Assembly (NCBI GenBank): GCA_963665935.1
Contig: OY762510.1
Location: 1,054,001-1,118,000 of the forward strand
Source of the DNA: Syntrophus sp963665935
Lineage (GTDB): Bacteria > Desulfobacterota > Syntrophia > Syntrophales > Syntrophaceae
Direction: 5' to 3'
DNA: 64,000 nt
In this document: piece by piece, positions 26,567 to 35,982 of the stretch
Layout: each line of letters starts with the position of its first letter
Numbering within the stretch: the first letter of the stretch is position 1
Translations under genes and position numbers: made by a program
Notes under the pieces: generated by a model
Seen by the model: only the letters and a program-made list of their open reading frames with translations
Databases searched by the model: none
What the model was told of the DNA's origin: nothing

Positions 26567-29371
26567 ATGGCTGGTTCAGAAAAGAACATGTCCGCACTGA
26601 AAAAGCATGACGTTGTGAAGGAGTCGGAGGAGATTCTTCGACTGATTGCCGCTGATGAAACAGACGTGCCCTGGCGAAAATGGGGCCCCTATCTCAGCGA
26701 ACGTCAGTGGGGAACCGTCCGCGAGGATTACAGTGAAAACGGGGATGCATGGAGCTATTTCCCCCACGATCATGCCCGTTCCAGAGCCTACCACTGGGGA
26801 GAGGATGGGTTGGCGGGCATTTCCGATGAGAAGCAGCGGCTTTGTTTTGCCCTGGCTTTCTGGAATGAAAGAGACCCGATCCTGAAGGAAAGGCTCTTTG
26901 GACTTACCAACTCTGAAGGCAACCACGGAGAGGACGTCAAGGAGTACTATTTCTACATCGACAACACGCCGACCCACTCCTACATGAAATACCTCTACAA
27001 GTACCCCCAGGCGGCCTATCCTTATGACGACCTTGTAAAGATAAACAGGGAGCGAACACGGAAGGAATATGAATACGAACTGATTGATACCGGAATTTTC
27101 GATGACGACCGCTATTTTGATATCTTTGTGGAATACGCCAAGGAAATACCGGAGGACATCCTGATTCGAATATCCGCCTGGAATCGCGGTCCCGACGCGG
27201 CGGTGCTGCATATCCTTCCCACTTTGTGGTTCCGCAATACCTGGTCATGGTCCAAGGAAGAGACGAAGCCTGAAATGGCTCAAATCCCCGACGGGTCCGG
27301 TTTATCGGTCATTTGCGTCAAGCATGAAAAATTGGGTGAACGCTTCCTCTACGGGGATAGAGAGGTCCCTCTTTTGTTCACCGAGAACGAAACGAACAAC
27401 GAAAGGCTCTTCAAAACCCCCAACGCCGGCCCCTATGTGAAGGACGGAATTCATTCTTACATCGTTCACGGTGACCGGAACGCCGTCAATCCGGATCGAA
27501 GAGGCACCAAAGCCGCATTCCATCACGCCCTGACCATTGCAGGAGGAGATCGGGCATGCATCCGTCTGCGTCTGACGGATACCAGCCCCGCAGAAATAAC
27601 GAAGCGTTACAAAAAGCCGGAAGGGGTTCTCGGGGAGGCCTTTGACGAACTTTTTTCGGCCCGCATCCAGGAAGCCGATGAATTCTATGATGCCATCTCG
27701 CCCGATCTTCTCTCCCGGGATGAGCGGGATGTCATGCGGCAGGCCCTGGCAGGCCTGCTCTGGACCAAGCAATATTACTACTTCGACCTTGACAAGTGGC
27801 TGTCGGAGCACCAGTCACACCCGCTTTCCGGGTCGGCGGTGCATGTATCCACCCGGAACAGGCACTGGTATCATATGGTGAACGACGATATCATTTCCAT
27901 GCCGGACAAATGGGAATACCCCTGGTATGCGGCATGGGACCTGGCCTTCCACACGGTGGGCCTCAGCATGGTCGACCCCGTCTTCTCACGGAGACAACTC
28001 GAACTCATGCTGAGCGAGGTCTATCTCCACCCCAACGGGCAGATCCCCGCCTATGAATGGAACTTTGGCGATGTCAATCCCCCGGTGCACGCCTGGGCGA
28101 CCCTTTTCGCATACTCCATTCAACAGCAGCTTCTCGGCAGGGGTAATGTAGAGTACCTGAAACAGGCCTTCACAAAACTCCTGATGAATTTTACCTGGTG
28201 GGTCAACAGAAAGGATTCCAGTGGAAATAACGTTTTTGAAGGCGGTTTTCTCGGCCTCGACAACATCGGGGTCTTCGACCGGAGTTCCCATCTGCCTACC
28301 GGCGGATACCTTGAACAGGCGGACGGGACGGCCTGGATGGCCCTGTTCAGTCAGAATATGCTTGAACTCGCCCTTGAGATCGCCACGGAAGACCCTGCCT
28401 ACGAAGATGTGGCAAACAAATTTCTGGAACACTTCTTCTGGATTGCCGCTGCCATTGACAAGGTCGGGGCAAACTACGAGGACGATCTCTGGGATGAAGA
28501 AGACGGCTTCTTTTACGACCTGCTGCGCATGCCGGACGGCACGGCCAAGCGCATCAAAGTCCGTTCCATGGTGGGTCTCCTCCCCCTCTGCGCCGCCACA
28601 GTCATCCCGCACAAATTTGTAGAACGCTTCCCCCGTTTTCTCGAAAGGGCGACCCAGTTTTTGGAAAGGCATTCCAATCTCCTGGCAGACATACATCCTC
28701 CACAACAGCGCGGCGTCGCCGACCGTCACCTCCTGTCCATCCTGTCGGAGCGTAAACTGCGCCGCATCCTTGCCCAAATGCTCGATGAAGAGCGCTTCCT
28801 GAGTCCCTATGGAATCCGTTCCCTCTCCCGCCGGCACAAGGACTATCCCTATATCTTCACGGTCCATGGCGAGGAATTCGAGGTGAAATATCTCCCGGCC
28901 GAATCCGATACGGGCATGTTCGGCGGCAACTCCAATTGGCGCGGCCCCGTCTGGTTTCCGGTGAACCTCACCATCCTGAGGGCGCTTCTTCAGTATTATC
29001 TTTTCTATGGGAACTCCTTCAAAATCGAGTGTCCCACGGGCTCAGGCAACGAGATGAATCTTTTTGAGGTTGCAAAAGAAATTTCCCGCCGCCTCAGCAG
29101 CATCTTTCTCCGTGATTCAAAGGGCTGCCGCCCCGTATACGGCGGCACGGCGAAATTCAACAGTGACCCATACTGGCGCGACTACATCCTTTTTTATGAG
29201 TATTTCCATGGAGACAACGGAGCCGGGCTTGGCGCAAGTCACCAGACGGGTTGGACGGCAACCGTGGCGAAACTGATTCAACTGTTCGGATATCTGAACC
29301 CGGATGACCTGCTCAAAACAGGCACACGGCCTGTTACCCAGGTATATCTCAAAGGATTTAACCATGCTTGA
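26567..29371 (+). CDS. GH63-like (MGH1-type) glucosidase
   Basis: About 934 residues of the cytosolic glucosidase family related to GH63 and mannosylglycerate hydrolase MGH1. Visible landmarks are WGPYLSERQWGTVREDYSEN near the N-terminus, the DKWEYPWYAAWDLAFHTVGL segment with a candidate catalytic Asp, YEWNFGDVNPPVHAWA, EEDGFFYDLLRMPDG, and the C-terminal GGNSNWRGPVWFPVN. No signal peptide. ATG 26567 has GGGAGG upstream and removes 23 codons that overlap the MscS gene end. It probably hydrolyses an alpha-glucoside such as glucosylglycerate. The last codons overlap a duplicated kdpF, suggesting a rearrangement at its 3' end. Confidence 0.85.
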   Translation: MAGSEKNMSALKKHDVVKESEEILRLIAADETDVPWRKWGPYLSERQWGTVREDYSENGDAWSYFPHDHARSRAYHWGEDGLAGISDEKQRLCFALAFWNERDPILKERLFGLTNSEGNHGEDVKEYYFYIDNTPTHSYMKYLYKYPQAAYPYDDLVKINRERTRKEYEYELIDTGIFDDDRYFDIFVEYAKEIPEDILIRISAWNRGPDAAVLHILPTLWFRNTWSWSKEETKPEMAQIPDGSGLSVICVKHEKLGERFLYGDREVPLLFTENETNNERLFKTPNAGPYVKDGIHSYIVHGDRNAVNPDRRGTKAAFHHALTIAGGDRACIRLRLTDTSPAEITKRYKKPEGVLGEAFDELFSARIQEADEFYDAISPDLLSRDERDVMRQALAGLLWTKQYYYFDLDKWLSEHQSHPLSGSAVHVSTRNRHWYHMVNDDIISMPDKWEYPWYAAWDLAFHTVGLSMVDPVFSRRQLELMLSEVYLHPNGQIPAYEWNFGDVNPPVHAWATLFAYSIQQQLLGRGNVEYLKQAFTKLLMNFTWWVNRKDSSGNNVFEGGFLGLDNIGVFDRSSHLPTGGYLEQADGTAWMALFSQNMLELALEIATEDPAYEDVANKFLEHFFWIAAAIDKVGANYEDDLWDEEDGFFYDLLRMPDGTAKRIKVRSMVGLLPLCAATVIPHKFVERFPRFLERATQFLERHSNLLADIHPPQQRGVADRHLLSILSERKLRRILAQMLDEERFLSPYGIRSLSRRHKDYPYIFTVHGEEFEVKYLPAESDTGMFGGNSNWRGPVWFPVNLTILRALLQYYLFYGNSFKIECPTGSGNEMNLFEVAKEISRRLSSIFLRDSKGCRPVYGGTAKFNSDPYWRDYILFYEYFHGDNGAGLGASHQTGWTATVAKLIQLFGYLNPDDLLKTGTRPVTQVYLKGFNHA

Positions 29372-29489
29372 TCTTGTGGTGGGAATCGTCGGACTCCTCC
29401 TGATGGGATACCTCGTCATAACGATCCTCTATCCGGAGGGAAAAAGGGAACAGATTTACATCATTTTACCGGTTGCTGAGTACTCTTAA
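29364..29489 (+). CDS. kdpF: Duplicated KdpF-like peptide with altered tail
   Basis: 41 codons. The first 25 (MLDLVVGIVGLLLMGYLVIT then ILYPE) match the kdpF at 34079-34162 with only one residue changed, and the DNA is identical over the first 47 bases. After ILYPE the true copy ends in KF, while this one continues GKREQIYIILPVAEYS. The start ATG overlaps the glucosidase stop (ATGCTTGA). It is a partial duplication of kdpF; a functional product is uncertain. One predicted membrane helix. Confidence 0.6.
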   Translation: MLDLVVGIVGLLLMGYLVITILYPEGKREQIYIILPVAEYS

Positions 29490-29851
29490 AAAAATATCTT
29501 GCTTCCTGAAGTCATTGAATTGTAAAATTTTTTTTATATAGTAGATTTCGACATAAAATAACTAGATCTATATTAAGGTGTACCAGTTTTTAACTGCAAT
29601 ATATCTCGTAATTAACTTGCATTGTATTTCGTACCATTTTTGATATTAGTCGTCGCTAATAAAGGGAAGTAGTTTATTCGATGAAAGTGGAAGTCCGTAA
29701 CAAATAGATGTTTTTTGAACAAAGACAATGCATGAACGTAATAAAATTTTAAGCCCGTTAAATTTAAAACATTCAGTAATAAAACAGATCATCGTTTTTT
29801 TGTTGGATAAGAATTTTCGGGACTGTTTAAAAGGAGGATCGGATAAAGGGT
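29490..29851. other. AT-rich intergenic region
   Basis: Very AT-rich sequence between the duplicated kdpF and the lipoprotein gene. No convincing gene is seen. AAAGGAGGATC at its right end serves the lipoprotein gene. It probably contains that gene's promoter, but no clear -35/-10 pair stands out. Confidence 0.5.
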
Positions 29852-30382
29852 ATGAAAAAGAGAAATTTATTTTTGTTGTCTTTTGTTGCTTTAGTTTTTT
29901 TCTCCGGTTGTGCGGGTCATGCTCCTACAGCAGAATTTAAGAAGCCGCTTGCAGATGTCAATCGTTTGTGCCCCACTGATGAGGTAACTGTCAAACTATC
30001 AACATCTGACGGTGTTGTTTTAAATGACATTACTCGCCAAAGGTTGGAAAGTCGACTGCTTCAAACAATTACAGAAAAGAAAAAAACTGCTCAGTGTAAT
30101 ACAACCGATAAGCGTGCTTTCGTACTCAGTTCAAAGATTACCGAATATGATGAGGGGAATGCTTTTGCTCGTCTTATGTTGGCTGGTCTCGGACAGATGC
30201 ATATCACTGGAGATTTTATCCTTAACCTTCTACCTGCAGAAAATGAATCTGTGGCTGAATTTACTATTTCAAAAACCTTCGCATGGGGAGGCCTATATGG
30301 CGGCACAACTCGCATAGAGGACATTGAACAAGCATTCTGTTTAGGGGTAGCAGAGGCAATTGTCGGCAATAATGCAAAATAG
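29852..30382 (+). CDS. DUF4410-like lipoprotein
   Basis: A 176-residue lipoprotein: positively charged start, hydrophobic stretch and lipobox FFSGC with Cys20. The mature part has the pattern of DUF4410 proteins: a charged N-terminal strand, the ITEYDEGNAFARLMLAGLGQ segment, and a C-terminal SKTFAWGGLYGGTTRIEDI with Gly repeats. Residue 22 is Gly, so retention signals are not decisive for membrane choice. The gene is AT-rich relative to its neighbours, hinting at transfer. Function unknown. It ends with a strong terminator, so it is a single-gene unit. Confidence 0.75.
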   Translation: MKKRNLFLLSFVALVFFSGCAGHAPTAEFKKPLADVNRLCPTDEVTVKLSTSDGVVLNDITRQRLESRLLQTITEKKKTAQCNTTDKRAFVLSSKITEYDEGNAFARLMLAGLGQMHITGDFILNLLPAENESVAEFTISKTFAWGGLYGGTTRIEDIEQAFCLGVAEAIVGNNAK

Positions 30383-30414
30383 ATTTTTTGTAGACTAAAA
30401 AGAAGGTTTCTTCA

Positions 30415-30446
30415 TAAAAAAGGAGAGCTTGTTGCTCTCCTTTTTT
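30415..30446 (+). terminator. Rho-independent terminator
   Basis: AAAAAAGGAGAGC, loop TTGTT, GCTCTCCTTTTTT. Perfect stem with a T-run, downstream of the lipoprotein gene. Confidence 0.95.
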
Positions 30447-30663
30447 ATATCTTTTATAAATATGTTATAGAAGCTACATTTCAATTGGAAATTCTTCAAA
30501 TATTTCATCCACTATTGTTTTTACTTTATAGATGAAGTCACCGACATCGAATTCAATATAATCAGACAAAACTACGCATCAACCGGATGAGCCAAAATTT
30601 TTATAATCTGCTTCAAGCTCAAAAAAGAGAGAGCATTCCTGAAAACAGAGGGGGTATCCTTCC

Positions 30664-31995
30664 TTGAATATTCTGGTGGTTGATGATGAGATCAATATCC
30701 GCAGAACATTGTCCATCTGCCTTGAAACAGAGGGCTACCGCGTTGTAGCCGTCAGCAATTTTGAAGACGCTCTTTCCGAAGCTTCCCGCGAATCCTTTGG
30801 CGTAGTCTTCGTTGACCTCCGCCTGGGGGCGGCCGATGGGCTGGATCTTATCCCCGCCCTGCTGGCCACAACCCCCTGGATTCGAATCATCGTGATTACA
30901 GCCTACGCCACAGTTGAAAGCGCCGTGGAAGCCATGAAAAGGGGAGCGACGGACTATCTCCCCAAACCCTTTACGCCGGCTCAGGTCAAGCTCGCCGTCC
31001 GCAAGGCGTTGGATATGCTTGCCCTGGAACAGAAGATTGTTTCTCTGAAGGAAGACCTTGGCCGGTCACGTCCGGAAACCGATTTTTCCTCCTCCAGCCT
31101 GGCCATGAACCGTGCCGTTGAACTGGCCCGTTCGGCAGCCCCTTCCGATGCCACGCTGCTGCTTCGGGGAGAAACGGGAACGGGGAAAAGTGTCCTGGCA
31201 AAGGCCATCCATTCCTGGAGTTCAAGGGCAGCCAGGCCTTTCAGCGTCCTTTCCTGCCCCTCCCTGTCGCCGGAACTGCTGGAAAGTGAACTCTTCGGAC
31301 ACGTCAAGGGGGCCTTTACGGGCGCCGTCCGGGACAATCCCGGCCGAATCAGCGCCTGCAACGGCGGCACCATCTTCCTGGACGAGATCGGCGACCTGCC
31401 TCTTTCCCTTCAGCCGAAGCTGCTCCGCTTTGTCCAGGATAAGGAGTATGAACGCGTCGGCGATTATGTCACCCGTCACGCCGATGTCCGGATCCTTGCC
31501 GCCACCTCCATGGATCTGGAGGAATCCGTCCGGCAAGGTCGTTTCCGGGAGGATCTCTTCTATCGCCTGAATGTCATCCAGATTGAAATCCCTCCCCTTC
31601 GAGAGCGGCCCGATGACGCAATTGCCCTGGCAGAACATCTCCTGCTCTTTTTTGGCAGGGCCTGCCACCGGAGCGTTTCGGGTTTTACCGACGAGGTCCT
31701 CCATCTTTTTCGCTCCTATCGCTGGCCGGGAAACGTGAGAGAACTGCGCAACGTTGTTGAACGGGCGGTTATTCTCTGTCGCGGGACAAGGATCGGGGTG
31801 GAGGATCTTCCGGATAACCTGCGCCCTTCCCGAGATCCGACGATTCAAATCGGAGATCCGGTTTCCCTTGAGCAAATCGAAGAAGCGCACATCCGCCGGA
31901 TTTTGGCGGGTACGCGATCGCTGCAGGAAGCGGCGGACATCCTCGGCATCGACCAGGCCACCCTCTGGCGCCGCCGTAAACAATACGGCATCTGA
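30664..31995 (+). CDS. NtrC-family sigma54 response regulator, kdp-linked
   Basis: A 443-residue response regulator. Receiver domain (1-120) has VVDDE, phospho-acceptor Asp51 (VFVDLRLG) and Lys101. The AAA+ domain has Walker A GETGTGKS (169-176), the sigma54-contacting GAFTGA, Walker B IFLDEIGD and an arginine-finger region. A Fis-type helix-turn-helix ends the protein (LQEAADILGIDQATLWRRRK). It starts with TTG at 30664 after GGGGGTATCC. It activates sigma54 promoters when phosphorylated by the histidine kinase downstream. Its place before kdpFABC, where a KdpE gene would be expected, suggests it controls potassium uptake. Confidence 0.9.
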   Translation: MNILVVDDEINIRRTLSICLETEGYRVVAVSNFEDALSEASRESFGVVFVDLRLGAADGLDLIPALLATTPWIRIIVITAYATVESAVEAMKRGATDYLPKPFTPAQVKLAVRKALDMLALEQKIVSLKEDLGRSRPETDFSSSSLAMNRAVELARSAAPSDATLLLRGETGTGKSVLAKAIHSWSSRAARPFSVLSCPSLSPELLESELFGHVKGAFTGAVRDNPGRISACNGGTIFLDEIGDLPLSLQPKLLRFVQDKEYERVGDYVTRHADVRILAATSMDLEESVRQGRFREDLFYRLNVIQIEIPPLRERPDDAIALAEHLLLFFGRACHRSVSGFTDEVLHLFRSYRWPGNVRELRNVVERAVILCRGTRIGVEDLPDNLRPSRDPTIQIGDPVSLEQIEEAHIRRILAGTRSLQEAADILGIDQATLWRRRKQYGI

Positions 31996-32148
31996 TCCCC
32001 TTGCAATTTTCAATGTTTCTACGGGTCTGCCTTGCAAAATGAAAGGGTCGCTGGTTCCTCCATTTTTAAAAAGAACGTGAATTCAACAAATTACATTGGC
32101 TTCTCTCTTGGTACGGCCATTGCCTTTAGACATTGCGGAGGAAATCTC

Positions 32149-33984
32149 ATGTTCGGACTTCGCCATAAGCTGTCCCTGGGTTTCGGGGGCCTCTTGCTGA
32201 TTCTCCTGATTATCGGGGTGCAGGGCATCCTTCGCTTCCAGGAGCTTGGCCAATCCATCGATGTGATCCTGCGGGAAAATTATAACAGCATCGTGGCCTG
32301 TCAGCAGATGAAGGAAAACCTCAGTTCCATGGACCGCGGCATAATGCTGACCTTGCTGGGATACCCGCAGGAGGGGGAGGAACAGATCAGGAAGAATGAA
32401 CCCCTCTTCGCCGAGGCACTCCAGGTGGAGTTGAACAACGTCACCCTGCCCGGAGAGAGGGAAAAAGCCAGGACGCTCCAGGGGCTTTTTATCCGCTACC
32501 GGACAGGCCTTCAGGAAATCCGGAAAAGCTCCCTGCCGGACAACGACCGCCGACGCATTTACACAACGGAGCTGCTGCCCCTTTCTCAGCAGGTGAAGCA
32601 ATCGGCCGATGAGATCCTCCAATTGAACCAGCAGAACATGAATGATGCCGACAGCCGGGCGAGAAAGCTGGCAGCATCGGCCCAGCGCCGGATGGTCCTC
32701 CTCTTGTCGTTCGGAGTTTTTATTGCTATGATATTTTTAAGTTTTACAGGGAAATGGATCCTTCATCCCATTCATCGCCTCACCCGTTCGGCGGAAGCGA
32801 TCCGGGATGGAAATCTGGAGCTGGTGGTACCGGCTGAGTCCCGGGACGAAATCGGCCGGCTCTCGGAAGCCTTCAACGATATGGCGGAAAGCCTCCGGGA
32901 ATTCCGTCGCAGTGACGAAGCGAGGCTGCTGCGTATGGAGCGGGCCACCCAGGAAGCCTTCGATCATTTACCGGATGCCCTGGCCATTCTGAATCCCGAA
33001 GGAAAAGTGGAAATCTCGTCGGCAGCAGCGCGAAGCCTTTTTGGTCTTAGAGCAGGGATTTCCCTGCAGGATCTTCCCCTGGATGACCTGCAGACCCTGT
33101 TTCGGGAAACCGTTTCCGGCGCAGAATCCAGGCAGCCGGAAAGCGGAAACAGGATCCATCAGCGTTTTGTCGATGGGGATGAACGTTTTTTCCGTTCCGA
33201 CATGGCACCCATCATGGACCGGCGGGGAAATTTGAGTGGGATGATCCTCATGATGCAGGATATCACGGAGCAGCGCCGTCTTCATGAAATGAAAAGGGGG
33301 ATGATCTCCACCGTTTCGCATCAGCTTAAAACCCCCTTGACTTCGGTCCGCATGGCCGTTCATCTGCTACTTGAAGAAAAGGTCGGCCCGCTGACGGAAA
33401 AACAGGAGGAACTTCTCCTGGCCGCCCGCGAAGAGAGCGACCTGCTGTACCGCATTCTGACGGATCTTCTGGATATCAGCCGCATCGGCTCCGGCCGGTT
33501 GCAGATGAATTGCCGGGAGGAGGCACCCCGGACGCTGATCCTCGATGCGCTGGAACCCATCCGGATGGCAGCCCGGGATCGGGGCGTCGAGGTCGCGATG
33601 GAATTCGGGAATGCCCTGCCCCCGGTTTATGCCGATCCGGTCCAGATCGGCCAGGTCTTTTCCAACCTACTGAACAATGCCCTTCGCTATACCGCCCCAG
33701 GCGGGCGGATTGCCATCTCGGCGGCGGCGGAAGGGGAAATGGTCCGTTTTTTCGTCTCTGATACGGGAAGCGGAATTCCGCACCAGTTTCTGCAGCGGAT
33801 CTTTGAGCAATTCTTCCGGGTTCCGGATCAGCAGACAGAAAAAGGCGCCGGGTTGGGACTGGCCATTGCCAAGGAGATTGTGGAGGCCCACGGCGGCAAT
33901 ATAAACGTGGAAAGCCGGGAGGGGCAGGGGACCACTTTTTCCTTCACCCTGAAAAAAGCGGATCCGCGGGAAGATCGGGAGTAA
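32149..33984 (+). CDS. Membrane sensor histidine kinase, kdp-linked
   Basis: A 611-residue kinase. First membrane helix at about 12-29, a periplasmic helical sensor (30-180), second helix (182-201), HAMP (202-255), a PAS domain (268-375), HisKA with phospho-acceptor His391 (STVSHQLKTPL), and an ATPase domain with NNALRYTAPGGRI, FVSDTGSGIP and GAGLGLAIAKEIVEAHGG. ATG 32149 has GGAGGAAAT upstream and is preferred to the open frame from 32032. It pairs with the NtrC-type regulator just before it and is followed after 5 bases by the small ORF leading kdpFABC. Confidence 0.88.
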   Translation: MFGLRHKLSLGFGGLLLILLIIGVQGILRFQELGQSIDVILRENYNSIVACQQMKENLSSMDRGIMLTLLGYPQEGEEQIRKNEPLFAEALQVELNNVTLPGEREKARTLQGLFIRYRTGLQEIRKSSLPDNDRRRIYTTELLPLSQQVKQSADEILQLNQQNMNDADSRARKLAASAQRRMVLLLSFGVFIAMIFLSFTGKWILHPIHRLTRSAEAIRDGNLELVVPAESRDEIGRLSEAFNDMAESLREFRRSDEARLLRMERATQEAFDHLPDALAILNPEGKVEISSAAARSLFGLRAGISLQDLPLDDLQTLFRETVSGAESRQPESGNRIHQRFVDGDERFFRSDMAPIMDRRGNLSGMILMMQDITEQRRLHEMKRGMISTVSHQLKTPLTSVRMAVHLLLEEKVGPLTEKQEELLLAAREESDLLYRILTDLLDISRIGSGRLQMNCREEAPRTLILDALEPIRMAARDRGVEVAMEFGNALPPVYADPVQIGQVFSNLLNNALRYTAPGGRIAISAAAEGEMVRFFVSDTGSGIPHQFLQRIFEQFFRVPDQQTEKGAGLGLAIAKEIVEAHGGNINVESREGQGTTFSFTLKKADPREDRE

Positions 33985-33989
33985 CGGAT

Positions 33990-34076
33990 ATGGCAGGCGA
34001 TCTTGGTTATTTACTTCTTCTCCTGGCTTTTTTCGGTCTCTGCCTCCTCTTTATCGAGGCCTGTGAAAGGTTTTAA
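33990..34076 (+). CDS. Tiny membrane protein upstream of kdpF
   Basis: A 28-residue open frame: MAGDLGYLLLLLAFFGLCLL then FIEACERF. It is one hydrophobic helix ending in a CER-type motif. Very similar peptides (ending in LCERL) are commonly found just upstream of kdpF in other bacteria, from general knowledge of kdp operons. It begins 5 bases after the kinase stop and ends 2 bases before kdpF. Probably an accessory membrane peptide of the Kdp complex. Confidence 0.6.
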   Translation: MAGDLGYLLLLLAFFGLCLLFIEACERF

Positions 34077-34078
34077 CG

Positions 34079-34162
34079 ATGCTTGATCTTGTGGTGGGAA
34101 TCGTCGGACTCCTCCTGATGGGATATCTTGTCGTAACGATCCTCTATCCGGAGAAGTTTTAA
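34079..34162 (+). CDS. kdpF: KdpF, small stabilising subunit of Kdp ATPase
   Basis: 27 residues, one membrane helix followed by ILYPEKF, the standard KdpF form. It stabilises the KdpABC potassium pump in the inner membrane. It is directly followed by kdpA. A near-identical but altered copy lies 4.7 kb upstream at 29364. Confidence 0.88.
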   Translation: MLDLVVGIVGLLLMGYLVVTILYPEKF

Positions 34163-34177
34163 GAAGGGAAAGATATC

Positions 34178-35959
34178 ATGGATGCTTACGGCTGGATACA
34201 ACTGGCGTTGTTCTTCGGTCTGCTTCTGGGACTTACCAAACCCATGGGGCTCTACCTGGTACGCGTCCTCGATCCGGCGGGAAGGACGTTCCTGGACCCG
34301 CTGATGAAACCCCTGGAGCGCCTGATGTACCGGCTGCTGGGGATTGATCCGGTAGTGGAGCAGAACTGGAAACAATATGCCATGTCCCTGCTGATGTTTT
34401 CCCTCGTCGGGGTGCTCTTTACCTACCTGATTCTCCGGCTGCAGGCCCTTCTCCCCCTCAATCCGCAGCAATTCGGCGCCGTCAGTCCATCGCTGGCGTT
34501 CAACACGGCGGCGAGTTTCCTGACGAACACGAACTGGCAGAGTTACGGCGGAGAAACGACCCTCTCCACCTTTTCCCAGATGGTAGGGCTCGTCTTCCAC
34601 AATTTTGTTTCGGCGGCTGCTGGAATCGCCGTTGCGGCGGCCCTGGTACGGGGAATCGCCCGGCAGTCGGCTCATTCCCTTGGCAATTTCTGGGTCGATC
34701 TGATCCGGGGAAATCTCTATCTTTTGCTGCCGCTCTGCCTGGTCTACGCCCTTTTTCTGGTCTCCCAGGGATCCATCCAAAATTTTCATCCCTATGAAGC
34801 CGTTCACCCCCTGGAATCTCAGAGGATGCCGGCCTCTCCACCGGTCGCCCAACCGGAGGACAGCAAGGAGCCGAGTCCCCCTCCGGCGACCTCGATCATC
34901 GCCCAGGGACCCGTGGCCTCACAGGCCGCCGTCAAGATGCTGGGAACCAACGGTGGCGGCTTTCTGAACGCCAACGCCGCCCATCCCTATGAAAATCCGA
35001 CGCCCTTGTCGAACTTTGTCCAGATGCTGTCCATTCTGCTTATTCCCAGCGGCCTCACCTGGTATCTGGGCCGGAGTGTGAACAACCAGCGCCACGGCTG
35101 GGCCCTGTGGAGCGCCATGGCGCTCCTGCTGCTGGCGGGGGTCCTGGTCTGCTGGTTGGCCGAGGCCACGGGCAATCCCCATCTGATTTCCCTGGGCCTT
35201 GACCCCGCAGGGGGAAACATGGAAGGCAAAGAGGTCCGCTTCGGGATCTTCAATTCCGCCCTCTTCGCCGCAGTGACCACCGGCGCTTCCTGCGGCGCCG
35301 TGAACGCCATGCATGATTCCTTTACGCCCCTGGGCGGACTGATCCCCCTTTTGAACATCCAGCTGGGCGAGGTGATCTTCGGCGGCGTCGGGGCGGGTCT
35401 CTACAGCATGCTCCTCTTTGTTGTGGTGACCGTATTTCTGGCAGGCCTGATGGTCGGGCGCACACCGGAATACCTGGGGAAGAAGATCGAGGCTTATGAT
35501 GTGAAGGTCAGCGTCCTGGCCATCCTGATCCCTTCGATCTGCATCCTGGGGTTCACCGCCTGGGCGGCCGTCAGCGCCTGGGGCGTCGCGGGGCTGAACA
35601 ATTTCGGACCCCACGGCCTGTCCGAGATTCTCTATGCCTTTACTTCGGCGACGGGCAATAACGGCAGCGCCTTTGCAGGACTCTCCGCCGATACCCCCTG
35701 GCTGAATACCACCCTGGGCATCGCCATGCTCGTCGGACGTTTTCTCGTCATTCTCCCCGTTCTGGCCCTCGCGGGAAATCTGGCAACGAAGAAGCTGACC
35801 CCACCCAATGTGGGAAGCTTCCCCGTATCCGGTTTAACCTTCGTTGTCCTGCTCATCGGCACCGTTCTCATCGTCGGCGCACTGACCTTTCTGCCCGTGC
35901 TGGCGTTGGGACCGATCGTAGAACATTTTCTTCTGACGAACTCCGGCAGGCTTTTTTGA
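34178..35959 (+). CDS. kdpA: KdpA, potassium-binding channel-like subunit
   Basis: A 593-residue polytopic protein with the four selectivity-filter regions of KdpA: SFLTNTNWQSYGGE, GTNGGGFLNANAAHPYENP, TTGASCGAVNAMHDSFTPLG and ATGNNGSAFAGL. It binds and passes K+ in the high-affinity Kdp pump. Length is at the upper end for the family, owing to a Pro/Ser-rich loop near residues 210-245 (SPPVAQPEDSKEPSPPPATS). It lies in the order kdpF-A-B-C with short gaps. Confidence 0.97.
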   Translation: MDAYGWIQLALFFGLLLGLTKPMGLYLVRVLDPAGRTFLDPLMKPLERLMYRLLGIDPVVEQNWKQYAMSLLMFSLVGVLFTYLILRLQALLPLNPQQFGAVSPSLAFNTAASFLTNTNWQSYGGETTLSTFSQMVGLVFHNFVSAAAGIAVAAALVRGIARQSAHSLGNFWVDLIRGNLYLLLPLCLVYALFLVSQGSIQNFHPYEAVHPLESQRMPASPPVAQPEDSKEPSPPPATSIIAQGPVASQAAVKMLGTNGGGFLNANAAHPYENPTPLSNFVQMLSILLIPSGLTWYLGRSVNNQRHGWALWSAMALLLLAGVLVCWLAEATGNPHLISLGLDPAGGNMEGKEVRFGIFNSALFAAVTTGASCGAVNAMHDSFTPLGGLIPLLNIQLGEVIFGGVGAGLYSMLLFVVVTVFLAGLMVGRTPEYLGKKIEAYDVKVSVLAILIPSICILGFTAWAAVSAWGVAGLNNFGPHGLSEILYAFTSATGNNGSAFAGLSADTPWLNTTLGIAMLVGRFLVILPVLALAGNLATKKLTPPNVGSFPVSGLTFVVLLIGTVLIVGALTFLPVLALGPIVEHFLLTNSGRLF

Positions 35960-35982
35960 ATGAATAAAGGGGGAATTGTCCC

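Noticed and set aside
30483..30570. Minus-strand 31-codon frame (MSDYIEFDVGDFIYKVKTIV...)
   Set aside because: Protein-like composition, but it starts at TTG without a ribosome site, follows a stop directly and matches nothing I know. It could be a gene remnant.
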